Source of the DNA: Salmonirosea aquatica
GTDB lineage: Bacteria; Bacteroidota; Bacteroidia; Cytophagales; Spirosomataceae
Direction: 5' to 3'
Length of the DNA: 64,000 bases
Assembly: GCF_009296315.1 (NCBI RefSeq)
Contig: NZ_WHLY01000002.1
Span: forward strand, 2,896,501 to 2,960,500
Both the position numbers and the translations under genes were made by a program. Shown here piece after piece: positions 10,445 to 18,363 of the stretch; within the stretch, counting starts at the first letter, position 1, and the number at the start of each line of letters is the position of its first letter. Under the pieces are notes generated by a model. It had not been told where the DNA came from and made no database searches. It saw only the letters and a program-made list of their open reading frames with translations.

Positions 10445-11566
10445 TTGCCCATGCATTCGAAGAAAATATTACCCAACCTCAATGGTATTCGGAGTATTGC
10501 GGCACTTATGGTACTATTCCACCATATTGAGCAGGCCAAGGAAGCACTTGGCATCCCCAATATCTATCACCTCGACCTGATAAAGCACATCGGCAGGCTG
10601 GGCGTCGGACTGTTCTTCGTCCTCAGCGGCTTTCTGATCACCTACCTCTTGTTGCAGGAAAAGGGCCATTATGGCAACATTGACACCCGGCGCTTCTACC
10701 TGCGCCGGGTGTTCAGAATCTGGCCCACCTATTTTCTGATCGTAGGACTGTCGTATTTTGTGCTACCCTACCTTTCGCTGTTCGCCTATCCCGGTGCGAA
10801 CGAAAACGTTTTCACGCATTATGGCGCGCGATTGTTTTTCCTGCTTCTGGTATTACCCAACTACGCCTTTGTCCTGTACGACTTGCCCTACTGGTGCGCT
10901 CAGGCATGGAGCATCGGGGTTGAGGAACAGTTCTACTATTTATGGCCCTGGCTCATCAAGTACCCCCGTAATTGGATTATTATCCTTGTGGTTTTCCTGC
11001 TGCTCACGTCGGGTCTGTTGGCTATCAGCATTCTGTGGCTGTCGCCCGCTCAGGCAGAGCCCCTGACAATCATCGGTACCTTCCTGGGGCAGTTCCGGAT
11101 TCAGATCATGGCCGTGGGCGGCTTTTGCGCTTATCTGGCTTTCAATGACATTCGCCCTATTCTGGACGTACTGTATCGCAAAGAATTACAAATCGGAGTG
11201 TATGTGTCAACGGCACTATTGCTCCTGTCGGGGATTCACTTTCCGGGTTTTATGGAGATATATTCTCTGCTTTTCGGCTATATTATTCTCAATCTGGCCA
11301 CCAATCCCAAGAGCATTATCAACATCAGAGGTTGGTTTATGAATTACAGCGGCAAAATTTCGTACGGACTGTACCTGTATCACGTAGTGGTCATGGTAGG
11401 TGTGCTGAATGTCCTTGAAAATTTCAGAACAAGCCTGAACCAATGGGCATACAACGGGCTATTGTATGTTTCGGTCGTGGTACTTTCCATTGGAGTGGCG
11501 GCAGCCTCGTACGAGTACCTGGAAAGACCTTTGTTGCGCTATAAAGATGAACGGTTCGGGCGCTAG
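10445..11566 (+). CDS. OafA/YrhL-like acyltransferase (acyltransferase 3 family)
   Basis: 373 residues with about ten membrane segments. Family hallmarks are LNGIRSIAALMVLFHH near the N-terminus (catalytic His region), GVGLFFVLSGFLIT, the basic RRFYLRRVFRIWPTY, and WSIGVEEQFYYLWP. These inner-membrane enzymes O-acylate (usually O-acetylate) surface polysaccharides, LPS or peptidoglycan sugars. An ATG two codons later (10451) is an alternative start. It converges with the deacetylase gene, whose stop codon overlaps this one at 11563-11566. Together with the O-acetylesterase upstream this suggests a locus that both adds and removes acyl groups on glycans. Confidence 0.9.
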   Translation: MPMHSKKILPNLNGIRSIAALMVLFHHIEQAKEALGIPNIYHLDLIKHIGRLGVGLFFVLSGFLITYLLLQEKGHYGNIDTRRFYLRRVFRIWPTYFLIVGLSYFVLPYLSLFAYPGANENVFTHYGARLFFLLLVLPNYAFVLYDLPYWCAQAWSIGVEEQFYYLWPWLIKYPRNWIIILVVFLLLTSGLLAISILWLSPAQAEPLTIIGTFLGQFRIQIMAVGGFCAYLAFNDIRPILDVLYRKELQIGVYVSTALLLLSGIHFPGFMEIYSLLFGYIILNLATNPKSIINIRGWFMNYSGKISYGLYLYHVVVMVGVLNVLENFRTSLNQWAYNGLLYVSVVVLSIGVAAASYEYLERPLLRYKDERFGR

Positions 11567-12381
11567 CGGGGTAAGGCGGGTAATTCGGACATGGTATAGA
11601 ACCGCAGCCCCAGGCTATCGGCCTGTTCGACCAAATAGCGCATGAATGATATCTGAAAGCCGTATTCATCCGGTTTTGGCGCAGAATGCAGGGGCTTGTG
11701 TCCGAAAAGCATCAGGACAGTACCTGTGTCCCGAGCCTTCACCAGAGCCTCCCGGATCTCATTCCGGCTTATGTTCGCCTCGGCATCAATCAAAAGTGCA
11801 TCGACGCCGGGACCACTTCCAGCAGAATAATATACGAACGGATGGTACTTGGGCGGAATATGGTAGAGTGGTAGTCCGTAGATCGACCGCTCGGCTTTGG
11901 CTACATCCCTGAGGATGGTGAAGCCCTGAGCCAGCAGAACGGAGTCGGCCCTGGCCGTATGGTTACCCCCGGGGTGGGCATAGGAGGTGGGGTTGAAGCC
12001 TGCGGCCCGGAGGTATTCCAGCCCCGGACGTATTTCGGTATTTAGGTACCCCTCTGCTCCCTCATTCCGAAGCAGCAGCGTAGCATTGCCGTGGATGGTA
12101 CCGTGGTAGCCCACTTCGTGGCCGGCCTGCTGTAAAGTACGCAGCATGGCTACTTCTTTTTGGGAAAGCGGGGTAGGACAGCTTAAGAAAAAAGTGGCTT
12201 TGGCATGGTACCTTGCAAGGACAGGAGCGAACTGGTACCATTCTTCAATAAAATGATCATCGAAAGAAAGGGCCACCCCACCCTGACGCCTGGTGGAATC
12301 ACGAGAGGAATCACAACCCAACACGAAAAAAAAAAGGACAAGAAAGTGTGCAAAACGGATTATTTCCCTCATACTTGTCAT
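11563..12381 (-). CDS. Polysaccharide deacetylase (NodB-like) lipoprotein
   Basis: About 272 residues from the ATG at 12381 (an in-frame ATG at 12423 would put 14 extra residues before the signal peptide). The signal ends in a lipobox, FFVLGCDSS, so it is a predicted lipoprotein. The NodB domain shows [11 protein letters not shown] (catalytic Asp and metal Asp), [11 protein letters not shown] (metal His pair) and the [10 protein letters not shown] region. The usual HSxxH is changed to HGTIH, as in several Bacteroidota homologues. It probably removes N- or O-acetyl groups from an envelope glycan. Transcription converges with the acyltransferase. Confidence 0.85.
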   Translation of the reverse strand: MTSMREIIRFAHFLVLFFFVLGCDSSRDSTRRQGGVALSFDDHFIEEWYQFAPVLARYHAKATFFLSCPTPLSQKEVAMLRTLQQAGHEVGYHGTIHGNATLLLRNEGAEGYLNTEIRPGLEYLRAAGFNPTSYAHPGGNHTARADSVLLAQGFTILRDVAKAERSIYGLPLYHIPPKYHPFVYYSAGSGPGVDALLIDAEANISRNEIREALVKARDTGTVLMLFGHKPLHSAPKPDEYGFQISFMRYLVEQADSLGLRFYTMSELPALPR

Positions 12382-12502
12382 GGCCGGATGCCCAGGTACT
12401 GAAAAATGTTGTTTCCTTTCCATTAAATTGCAGGACAGGTACCCCCTTTATTACAGAACGCCACATCCGCCCAATTACTTAAATCCAATCCCGCTTTTTA
12501 GA

Positions 12503-13084
12503 ATGCCTACCTACCAATCTCTCATCCAGCAGGAACTGACCGAAGCCCAGCGCGTGCTGGCTGATTTTCTGAGCGATCCCGCGAACGGCAAAGCCATTGA
12601 ACGCGCGGCCACGCTGATGGCCGGGGCTATTAACGATAACCATAAAATTATTTCCTGCGGTAACGGGGGCTCGCATTGCGACGCCATGCACTTTGCCGAG
12701 GAACTTACAGGTCGATACCGGGACAACCGCCGCGCCTTACCGGCTATTGCCATTTCGGACCCGAGCCATTTGAGCTGCGTGAGTAACGATTTTGGGTACG
12801 AATACGTATTCTCGCGCTTTGTGGAAGGGTTGGGGCAGCCCGGCGACGTGCTACTGGGACTCAGTACGAGTGGTAATTCGGCCAATATTATCCGGGCGGT
12901 GGAAGCCGCCCGTAGCAAGGGCATGAAAGTGGTGATTCTGTCGGGCAAGGATGGGGGAAAATTGGCTGGTCTGGCGGATGTAGAAATCCGCGTACCCCAT
13001 TTCGGATACGCGGATCGCATACAGGAGATTCATATCAAGGTCATTCACATTTTCATGCTGCTGATCGAGAAGATGGTCTTGTAG
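12503..13084 (+). CDS. gmhA: Phosphoheptose (sedoheptulose 7-phosphate) isomerase
   Basis: 193 residues from the ATG at 12503. The frame is open further left to 12293, but that extension overlaps the divergent deacetylase and does not resemble the family. The SIS domain carries the GmhA signatures [35 protein letters not shown] and [11 protein letters not shown], with [15 protein letters not shown] at the C-terminus. GmhA converts D-sedoheptulose 7-phosphate to D-glycero-D-manno-heptose 7-phosphate, the first step of ADP-heptose synthesis for LPS core or other glycans. The later pathway genes are not in the window. It ends one base from the convergent ThuA gene. Confidence 0.95.
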   Translation: MPTYQSLIQQELTEAQRVLADFLSDPANGKAIERAATLMAGAINDNHKIISCGNGGSHCDAMHFAEELTGRYRDNRRALPAIAISDPSHLSCVSNDFGYEYVFSRFVEGLGQPGDVLLGLSTSGNSANIIRAVEAARSKGMKVVILSGKDGGKLAGLADVEIRVPHFGYADRIQEIHIKVIHIFMLLIEKMVL

Positions 13085-13834
13085 CTACTTGGTACGCTTC
13101 ATGGTCCATTTGAGGGCTTCCAGCAAGTGCTTCACAAACAGCGGCTCCACATAGGACTCGTCGGTATGCCCGCCGCCCGTGTAGTAGGCGCGGCCTCCTT
13201 CAAACTCGTGCTTCCACATGAAGGGGTGCATCGGGCCGTTCTTACCGCCCTCGTAGCTATTTTCGTCCAGCGTGGCCAGCACCGTAATACCGGGCTGAAT
13301 GCTCTTGTAGTTGTAAAGCTCGTCAAATCGCCGCCAGCGGCTGGGCAGGAAACTGGTAGTAGGGTCGACCTGATTCCATACGATGATATCCACATTCTGC
13401 TGCTTGGGATGGCTCAGGAAATAAGCGCCGACCAGTTTGTTGTACCAGGGCCAATCGTATTCGGTATCAGCCGCTGCATGGATACCCAGGAACCCGCCGC
13501 CACCCCGGATGTACTCTTCGAAGGCCGTCTGCTGTTCCGGGTTTAGGATGTCGCCGGTGGTACTTAGAAAAACCACCGTCTTGTACTGTTTGAGATTAGC
13601 GGCCGTAAATACCGAAGCGTCTTCGGTAGTATCCACCCGAAAACGGTTTTCGGCGCCCAGCTTCATCAGGGCCACTTTGCCCGCACCGATGGATTTGTGA
13701 CGGAAGCCCGCAGTCTTTGAAAAAACCAGAATGGCATCTGCTGCCGGTGCCGTGCCTTTTCCCGGGCCATCCGGAGCGGCTTGGGTACTGGGGGCGAGCA
13801 GAACCAGCAGACATAATAGGAGAGAAATTCTTTT
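13085..13834 (-). CDS. Secreted ThuA-domain protein
   Basis: 249 residues from the ATG at 13834, which begins a clean signal peptide (MKRISLLLCLLVLLAPSTQAA); the in-frame ATG at 13870 would add a poor N-terminus. The body is a ThuA (trehalose-utilisation) domain: ILVFSKTAGFRHKSI at the start, VVFLSTTGDIL, GGGFLGIHAAADTEYDWPWY, then GPMHPFMWKHEFEGGRAYY and GGGHTDESY at the end. It has a class I glutamine-amidotransferase-like fold. Members are often exported in Bacteroidota and linked to sugar use, but no reaction is established. It is tail to tail with gmhA. Confidence 0.88.
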   Translation of the reverse strand, partial: KRISLLLCLLVLLAPSTQAAPDGPGKGTAPAADAILVFSKTAGFRHKSIGAGKVALMKLGAENRFRVDTTEDASVFTAANLKQYKTVVFLSTTGDILNPEQQTAFEEYIRGGGGFLGIHAAADTEYDWPWYNKLVGAYFLSHPKQQNVDIIVWNQVDPTTSFLPSRWRRFDELYNYKSIQPGITVLATLDENSYEGGKNGPMHPFMWKHEFEGGRAYYTGGGHTDESYVEPLFVKHLLEALKWTMKRTK

Positions 13835-14032
13835 CATTAGAATCGAAATTTTAGGTAGAGACAAATTCAATGAGTCAAAGGAAAGATAGATTCGACTCTA
13901 CTCTTTGCCTGAGGCCATGAGCCGGTAGAACGACTTTGTTTTTATAAGTGAAAAGAAACCTGACAAAAGGTCGTTAACTTGCCCCATGCGGTGGGTACCC
14001 TATTGTTCCCACTGTTACTTAATCAAACGTCG

Positions 14033-14473
14033 ATGCGAGTAAGACCCTGTGCCCTCATTATTGAACGCAATTGCGTGCTGACTATGAAATACCGCTACGG
14101 CGGAGCGGACGTGTACGCCCTACCCGGCGGTAATCCCGATCCCGGCGAGAGTCTTTCGGAGGTAATCATCCGGGAACTGCGGGAAGAGCTGGGCATAGAA
14201 ACCGAAGTGGATCAGTTGGTACTCTGTGGTGAGGTGATTGGGGGCGATGAGCGTAAGGATGCGCTCCATGCGGTTTTCATCGTTCACATGGTGGCTGGCT
14301 TACCCCAGCTCAATCCTGAACATACCAGTGCCGTAAGCATCGAATGGCTTTCAATAAATGAGCTTGATACGAAACACCTGTATCCAAACGTAGGTCAAGC
14401 GGTCAGGGCGTATCTGGAAGGAATGCTGCGTGGGGTGTATCTGGGCAAAATCGATCAGCCCTACGTAGAATAA
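14033..14473 (+). CDS. Nudix hydrolase
   Basis: 146 residues from the ATG at 14033 (an in-frame TTG at 13979 is less likely). The complete Nudix box is present: GGNPDPGESLSEVI followed by IRELREELGIE, matching Gx5Ex7REUxEExGU. The N-terminal VRPCALIIERNCVLTMKY is the usual first strand pair. It hydrolyses a nucleoside diphosphate linked to another group; the substrate cannot be read from sequence. Its stop codon is immediately followed by the hairpin that terminates typA from the other side. Confidence 0.9.
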   Translation: MRVRPCALIIERNCVLTMKYRYGGADVYALPGGNPDPGESLSEVIIRELREELGIETEVDQLVLCGEVIGGDERKDALHAVFIVHMVAGLPQLNPEHTSAVSIEWLSINELDTKHLYPNVGQAVRAYLEGMLRGVYLGKIDQPYVE

Positions 14474-14510
14474 AAAAACGCCGTCAGGGTTTCAAAACCC
14501 TGACGGCGTT
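14471..14510 (-). terminator. Intrinsic terminator of typA
   Basis: Perfect 16-bp inverted repeat (14477-14492 and 14495-14510) with a 2-nt spacer. Read on the - strand it is followed by a run of T (complement of the A run at 14472-14478), so it terminates typA. On the + strand there is no T tract, so it may only cap or protect the Nudix mRNA. Confidence 0.85.
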
Positions 14511-14532
14511 AAAGTCAAAAACCAATTGCCTA

Positions 14533-16365
14533 TTAAGCCATTTCTAATTTGGCAGCGTTGCGCTTGCGATCGGTTTCTTCCAGATAGATCTTCCGCATTC
14601 GGATACTCTGGGGCGTTACTTCCAGGTACTCGTCCTTCTGGATATATTCCATACATTCTTCCAGCGAGAAGTTGATCTTGGGAGCGATGCGCAACCCGTC
14701 GTCCGAGCCAGAGGCACGCATGTTGGTCAGCTTCTTGGCCTCCTGAAGGTTTACCACGATGTCGTTAGGACGGTTATGTTCGCCTACCACTTGACCACCG
14801 TAGATTTCCTCACCCGGCTCCACGAAGAAACGACCGCGATCCTGCAATTTATCAATCGTATAGCCGGTGGCCATGCCGGTACCTTTGGAAATAATGGAAC
14901 CACTATTCCGCCCGGCGATAGGTCCGCGATAGGGCTCAAAGCTCTTGAAACGGTGGGTCAGTACGGCTTCACCCTGGGTGGCGGTAAGTACATTGGAGCG
15001 CAGGCCAATCAAGCCCCGAGACGGAATCTCGAATTCCAGATGCTGCAAATCGCCTTTGGGCTCCATCACCAGCAGTTCGCCTTTGCGTTGGGTAGCCAGT
15101 TCGATGACTTTGCCCGCCGTCGTTTCGGGTACATCCACCACCATCGTTTCAATGGGTTCGAGGCGCTGTCCGTTTTCGTCCTCTTTGAAAAGTACCTGCG
15201 GCTGACCTACCTGCAACTCGTAGCCCTCGCGGCGCATGGTTTCGATCAGTACAGATAAGTGCAGGATACCCCGGCCATAGACCAGGAATTTGTCTTCACT
15301 ACCCGCCTGCTCTACGCGGAGGGCCAGGTTTTTCTCAGTTTCCTTCATCAGGCGGTCGCGGAGGTGGCGTGAAGTCACGAACTTGCCTTCTTTCCCGAAG
15401 AACGGAGAATTATTGATCGTGAAGAGCATGTTCATCGTCGGTTCATCTACCGCGATACGGGGCAGCGCTTCGGGATTCTCGAGGTCAGCGATGGTATCAC
15501 CGATTTCGAAATCGTCGATGCCCGTTACCGCACAAATATCACCCGCACCTACCTCGCTCGCCTTCTGACGGCCCAGACCTTCGAAGGTTTGCAATTCCTT
15601 TATTTTTACTTTCTTGATCACGCCGTCGGCTTTGCAAAGCGATACCTGCGCACCTTCCTTCAAGGTACCCCGTAGTACCCGGCCAATGGCGATCCGGCCC
15701 ACAAAAGCATTGTAGTCCAGCGAGGTGATTTGCATCTGAGGGGTACCCTCGTTCATCGGAGCGGGGGGGATTTGCTCGATAATGGTATCGAGCAGGAATG
15801 TGATGTCGCCCGTCGGGTGCTGCCAGTCGGGGCCCATCCAGCCTTGCTTGGAGGAACCGTATACGGTCACGAAGTCGAGTTGTTCTTCGGTACCTCCGAG
15901 ATTGAACATCAGGTCGAATACGCTTTCCTGTACTTCTTCGGGGCGGCAGTTTTCCTTGTCTACCTTATTGACCACCACGATGGGCTTCAGGCCCAGTTCC
16001 AGGGCTTTGCCCAGCACGAAGCGGGTTTGTGGCATGGGGCCTTCGAAAGCATCAACCAGCAGCAGTACGCCGTCGGCCATTTTCAGTACGCGCTCTACCT
16101 CACCGCCAAAGTCGGCGTGGCCCGGTGTATCGATTACGTTGATTTTTACATCTTTGTAGCGAACCGACACGTTTTTGGACGTGATGGTAATCCCGCGCTC
16201 GCGCTCGAGATCGTTGTTGTCGAGGATCAGATCATCGAATTCCTGATTCTCGCGAAAAAGCTTGGAGGCGTGGATGATTTTGTCGACCAGGGTCGTTTTG
16301 CCGTGGTCAACGTGCGCAATAATAGCGATGTTACGAATGGATTGCATTTCTTTTTTCTTAGTCAA
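14533..16365 (-). CDS. typA: Ribosome-associated GTPase BipA/TypA
   Basis: 610 residues, normal for TypA/BipA. GTPase motifs: [14 protein letters not shown] (G1), RGITI (G2), [12 protein letters not shown] (G3), [12 protein letters not shown] (G4), and GSSKQGWMG where EF-Tu-like G5 lies. EF-G-like domains III and V and the BipA C-terminal domain follow, including [18 protein letters not shown] and [13 protein letters not shown]. It acts on ribosomes in late 50S assembly and stress adaptation. The ATG at 16365 gives [12 protein letters not shown]; the ATG at 16347 ([10 protein letters not shown]) is an equally good start and matches many homologues better. A -10 element lies upstream at 16435-16442. 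Confidence 0.97.
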   Translation of the reverse strand: MTKKKEMQSIRNIAIIAHVDHGKTTLVDKIIHASKLFRENQEFDDLILDNNDLERERGITITSKNVSVRYKDVKINVIDTPGHADFGGEVERVLKMADGVLLLVDAFEGPMPQTRFVLGKALELGLKPIVVVNKVDKENCRPEEVQESVFDLMFNLGGTEEQLDFVTVYGSSKQGWMGPDWQHPTGDITFLLDTIIEQIPPAPMNEGTPQMQITSLDYNAFVGRIAIGRVLRGTLKEGAQVSLCKADGVIKKVKIKELQTFEGLGRQKASEVGAGDICAVTGIDDFEIGDTIADLENPEALPRIAVDEPTMNMLFTINNSPFFGKEGKFVTSRHLRDRLMKETEKNLALRVEQAGSEDKFLVYGRGILHLSVLIETMRREGYELQVGQPQVLFKEDENGQRLEPIETMVVDVPETTAGKVIELATQRKGELLVMEPKGDLQHLEFEIPSRGLIGLRSNVLTATQGEAVLTHRFKSFEPYRGPIAGRNSGSIISKGTGMATGYTIDKLQDRGRFFVEPGEEIYGGQVVGEHNRPNDIVVNLQEAKKLTNMRASGSDDGLRIAPKINFSLEECMEYIQKDEYLEVTPQSIRMRKIYLEETDRKRNAAKLEMA

Positions 16366-16434
16366 CAGATGAATTTTTCAGCCCACAGAGAAAAAGAAAG
16401 CACATTCGATCTTTATTCCCCGGAAAATAAGCCG

Positions 16435-16442
16435 CAAAAGTA
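16435..16442 (-). promoter_or_regulatory. Likely -10 element of typA
   Basis: The - strand reads TACTTTTG, a full match to TAnnTTTG, 70-88 bp upstream of the two possible typA starts. I do not see a good TTTG at the -33 position. Confidence 0.45.
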
Positions 16443-16594
16443 CGGACTTTTTAACTGAATAACAGTTTTTTACAATTAATTAATCGTAAACACTGCAAAA
16501 ACGTTCATCTGTATCGAAGAAGTGCAAAAATGTGATTGAATTGTTGAATGGGATAGTTGTTTGTCTACCTATTTAGGAGCTCTGACCAACTATT

Positions 16595-17470
16595 TCAAAA
16601 CAACTCGACCTGCCCAAGAGCTGGAACGCTACCCGCTTCCCGCGCCAACATGGCCTGCTTGCGGGTGGTACCCCAGCGATACCCACCCAGCCCGCCGGAC
16701 TTTTGGAGTACCCTATGGCACGGAATCAGGTACGCAATGCGGTTGCTACCGATGGCCGTACCCACCGCGCGCGAAGCCGTGGGTTGCCCGATGGCGCGTG
16801 CCACATCGTCGTAGCTTACGAGCCGTCCCGTTGGAATCCGCAACAGGGCTTCCCACACTTTGATCTGAAAATTGGTACCCCGTAATACCAGTGGCAGAGG
16901 AGTGTTTCTGGAAGTCGCAGTGGAAAATAGCTGTTCAATGTAAGGTAAGGTACCTGCTTCATCATTAACACAAGAAGCCTGTGGCCATTCAGATTGCAAC
17001 TGGACGAGCAAAGAGTCAGCACTTGAACCTTCATCCAGGAAGCGCAGATCGGTAATGCCCCGTTCTGTCACCGCGATCAGGCACGTTCCAAAGGGCGTCT
17101 CGTGGATACCATAACGCAGGGTTACGCCCGCACCCAGCGCCCGGAATTCGGCGGGCGTCATGGCTTCGTAGGTCACAAACAAGTCGTGCAAGCGGCTCGG
17201 GCTGGATAGTCCGGCCTCATAAGTAGCATCCAGCAGGTTTGATGAAGTAGCCAACTGCTGCTTGGCGTATTCTTTGGTGAGGTATCTCATAAACCGCTGT
17301 GGACTGGTACCCGCCCAACGCGTGAACAACCGCTGAAAATAATATTCCGAAAGGCCGACGTGGTCGGCGATTTGGCGTAGGGCAGGTTGGGTTCGGTAGT
17401 TTTCTTCGATAAACCGGATGGCTTTTTCGATGCGCTGGTAGTCTTGGGCGGCGTTAGCTTGCTCTTCCAT
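16595..17470 (-). CDS. Ada-type regulator/O6-methylguanine-DNA methyltransferase lacking the phosphotriester domain
   Basis: 291 residues. Residues 1-112 are an AraC-type double helix-turn-helix (LRQIADHVGLSEYYFQRLF and DATYEAGLSSPSRLHDLF). Residues 115-280 are a methylated-DNA-cysteine S-methyltransferase with the acceptor cysteine in IPCHRVL (about 250-254) and SYDDVARAIGQP before it. It transfers alkyl groups from O6-alkylguanine to itself. Compared with E. coli Ada it lacks the N-terminal zinc/phosphotriester domain whose methylation activates transcription, so any regulation must be signalled differently. A well-formed promoter lies just upstream. Confidence 0.9.
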   Translation of the reverse strand: MEEQANAAQDYQRIEKAIRFIEENYRTQPALRQIADHVGLSEYYFQRLFTRWAGTSPQRFMRYLTKEYAKQQLATSSNLLDATYEAGLSSPSRLHDLFVTYEAMTPAEFRALGAGVTLRYGIHETPFGTCLIAVTERGITDLRFLDEGSSADSLLVQLQSEWPQASCVNDEAGTLPYIEQLFSTATSRNTPLPLVLRGTNFQIKVWEALLRIPTGRLVSYDDVARAIGQPTASRAVGTAIGSNRIAYLIPCHRVLQKSGGLGGYRWGTTRKQAMLAREAGSVPALGQVELF

Positions 17471-17484
17471 AGTTATTTTTTATT

Positions 17485-17515
17485 CAAAGGTACCTTGGAA
17501 GGAAAGAGGGTGCAA
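17485..17515 (-). promoter_or_regulatory. Promoter of the Ada-type gene
   Basis: On the - strand TTG (17515-17513) and TACCTTTG (17492-17485) are separated by 20 bp, matching the Bacteroidota consensus. The start codon is 14 bp downstream of the -10 element, so the leader is very short. Confidence 0.6.
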
Positions 17516-17586
17516 TCCGAATATTGCGGTTTTCTGAAATAGGATTTTTTATGTGAAAATTACAAAGCCTCAGCCAATAACCGCGA

Positions 17587-17652
17587 CTAGATCCAAGCCG
17601 GCAGTGTCATTTCCAATCCCAGAATCGGGATTGCCACGAAATTCAACAGCTA
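17587..17652 (-). pseudogene. Relic of a DASS transporter 3' end
   Basis: On the - strand this short stretch reads LLNFVAIPILGLEMTLPAWI and a stop, almost the same as the last residues of the intact DASS transporter at 18364-19854 (LLYFVVIPILGLEMTLPTW then VK). Over 17591-17640 against 18371-18420, 42 of 50 bases agree and all eight differences are transitions. Upstream on the - strand an in-frame stop appears at once and similarity ends, so only the tail remains. The two copies lie in the same orientation exactly 780 bp apart and bracket the HNH gene pair. It is best explained as the end of a lost paralogue. Confidence 0.7.
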
Positions 17653-17706
17653 AGCCTTCATCGCTAAATAGGACCCTCTACTAGCTGCTTTACGAATAAT
17701 TGTTAG

Positions 17707-17714
17707 TATTTTTG
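17707..17714 (+). promoter_or_regulatory. -10 element of the HNH gene pair
   Basis: TATTTTTG, a full match to TAnnTTTG, 19 bp before the ATG at 17734. No clear -33 TTTG is present. It gives the two-gene unit its own promoter, independent of the flanking genes. Confidence 0.45.
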
Positions 17715-17733
17715 AATAAAAGACGTCATACTT

Positions 17734-17973
17734 ATGGTTACCTATCGAGTTTTTGATGAAGTTATAGATTTCATTACTTCCATTCCAAGACCGGAGGATA
17801 TTCTGGCTTACAAGCCATCGCTGGCAGGACAGCAGCGTTTGGAGCTACTCGTTGAGAAAAAGCGTAGTGGCTTGTTGAGTGACGATGAAATGCATGAGCT
17901 TGAGCAGTACCTGATGGTAGAACATTTGATGCGGGTAGCCAAGAAAAAGGCCAAATCCCAAGTGAACGGATGA
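17734..17973 (+). CDS. Small conserved partner protein of HNH nuclease
   Basis: 79 residues, charged and mostly helical by appearance, with a central LLVEKKRSGLLSDDEMHELEQY and a C-terminal HLMRVAKKKAK. Small proteins of this pattern are commonly found directly upstream of an HNH endonuclease gene in Bacteroidota and cyanobacteria, as here. The stop overlaps the nuclease start by 4 bp, so translation is probably coupled. The function is unknown; a regulatory or antitoxin-like role is only a guess. I do not recognise a named domain. Confidence 0.75.
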   Translation: MVTYRVFDEVIDFITSIPRPEDILAYKPSLAGQQRLELLVEKKRSGLLSDDEMHELEQYLMVEHLMRVAKKKAKSQVNG

Positions 17974-18353
17974 GTCGGTACATTGCCGATGCGATCAGGC
18001 AGGAAGTAGCTGTGCGAGCCGGCTTTCGTTGCGAGTACTGTCAAATTCACCAAGACGATGCATTTTATCCCTTTCAGATAGACCATATCGTTAGCCGCAA
18101 ACATGGTGGCCAAACATTACTGGATAACCTGGCACTAGCCTGCTTTCCGTGCAATGTCAATAAAAGCAGTGATGTAGGTACGATTTTACTGCCCCAACAA
18201 ATTTTTATCCGACTTTTCAACCCCAGGCTAGATAGCTGGAATGAACATTTTAGTGTTGAGTCGGGCAGGCTCTATGCAAAAACGACCATTGGTGAAGCAA
18301 CCATAAAAGTGTTGAAAATGAATGAAATTGAGCGAATTATAGAACGTAGTTAA
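17970..18353 (+). CDS. HNH endonuclease
   Basis: 127 residues with a compact zinc-containing HNH domain: CEYC, then FQIDHIVSRKHGG (catalytic DH), LDNLALACFPCNVNK (second CxxC and the Asn). The C-terminal half has no recognised domain. Such small HNH proteins are nicking or cutting nucleases whose biological target is generally unknown. It is translationally coupled to the 79-residue protein and lies between two copies of a transporter tail. The gene pair runs opposite to both of its neighbours. Confidence 0.88.
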   Translation: MSRYIADAIRQEVAVRAGFRCEYCQIHQDDAFYPFQIDHIVSRKHGGQTLLDNLALACFPCNVNKSSDVGTILLPQQIFIRLFNPRLDSWNEHFSVESGRLYAKTTIGEATIKVLKMNEIERIIERS

Positions 18354-18363
18354 GTCACATTGA

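Noticed and set aside
12293-12502. N-terminal extension of gmhA
   Set aside because: The 70 extra codons overlap the divergent deacetylase signal-peptide region and do not resemble GmhA; the ATG at 12503 gives the family length.
14477-14510. Long perfect hairpin as a possible integron attC or mobile-element end
   Set aside because: No integrase, cassette or second copy is present, and the adjacent T run on the - strand makes it an ordinary typA terminator.
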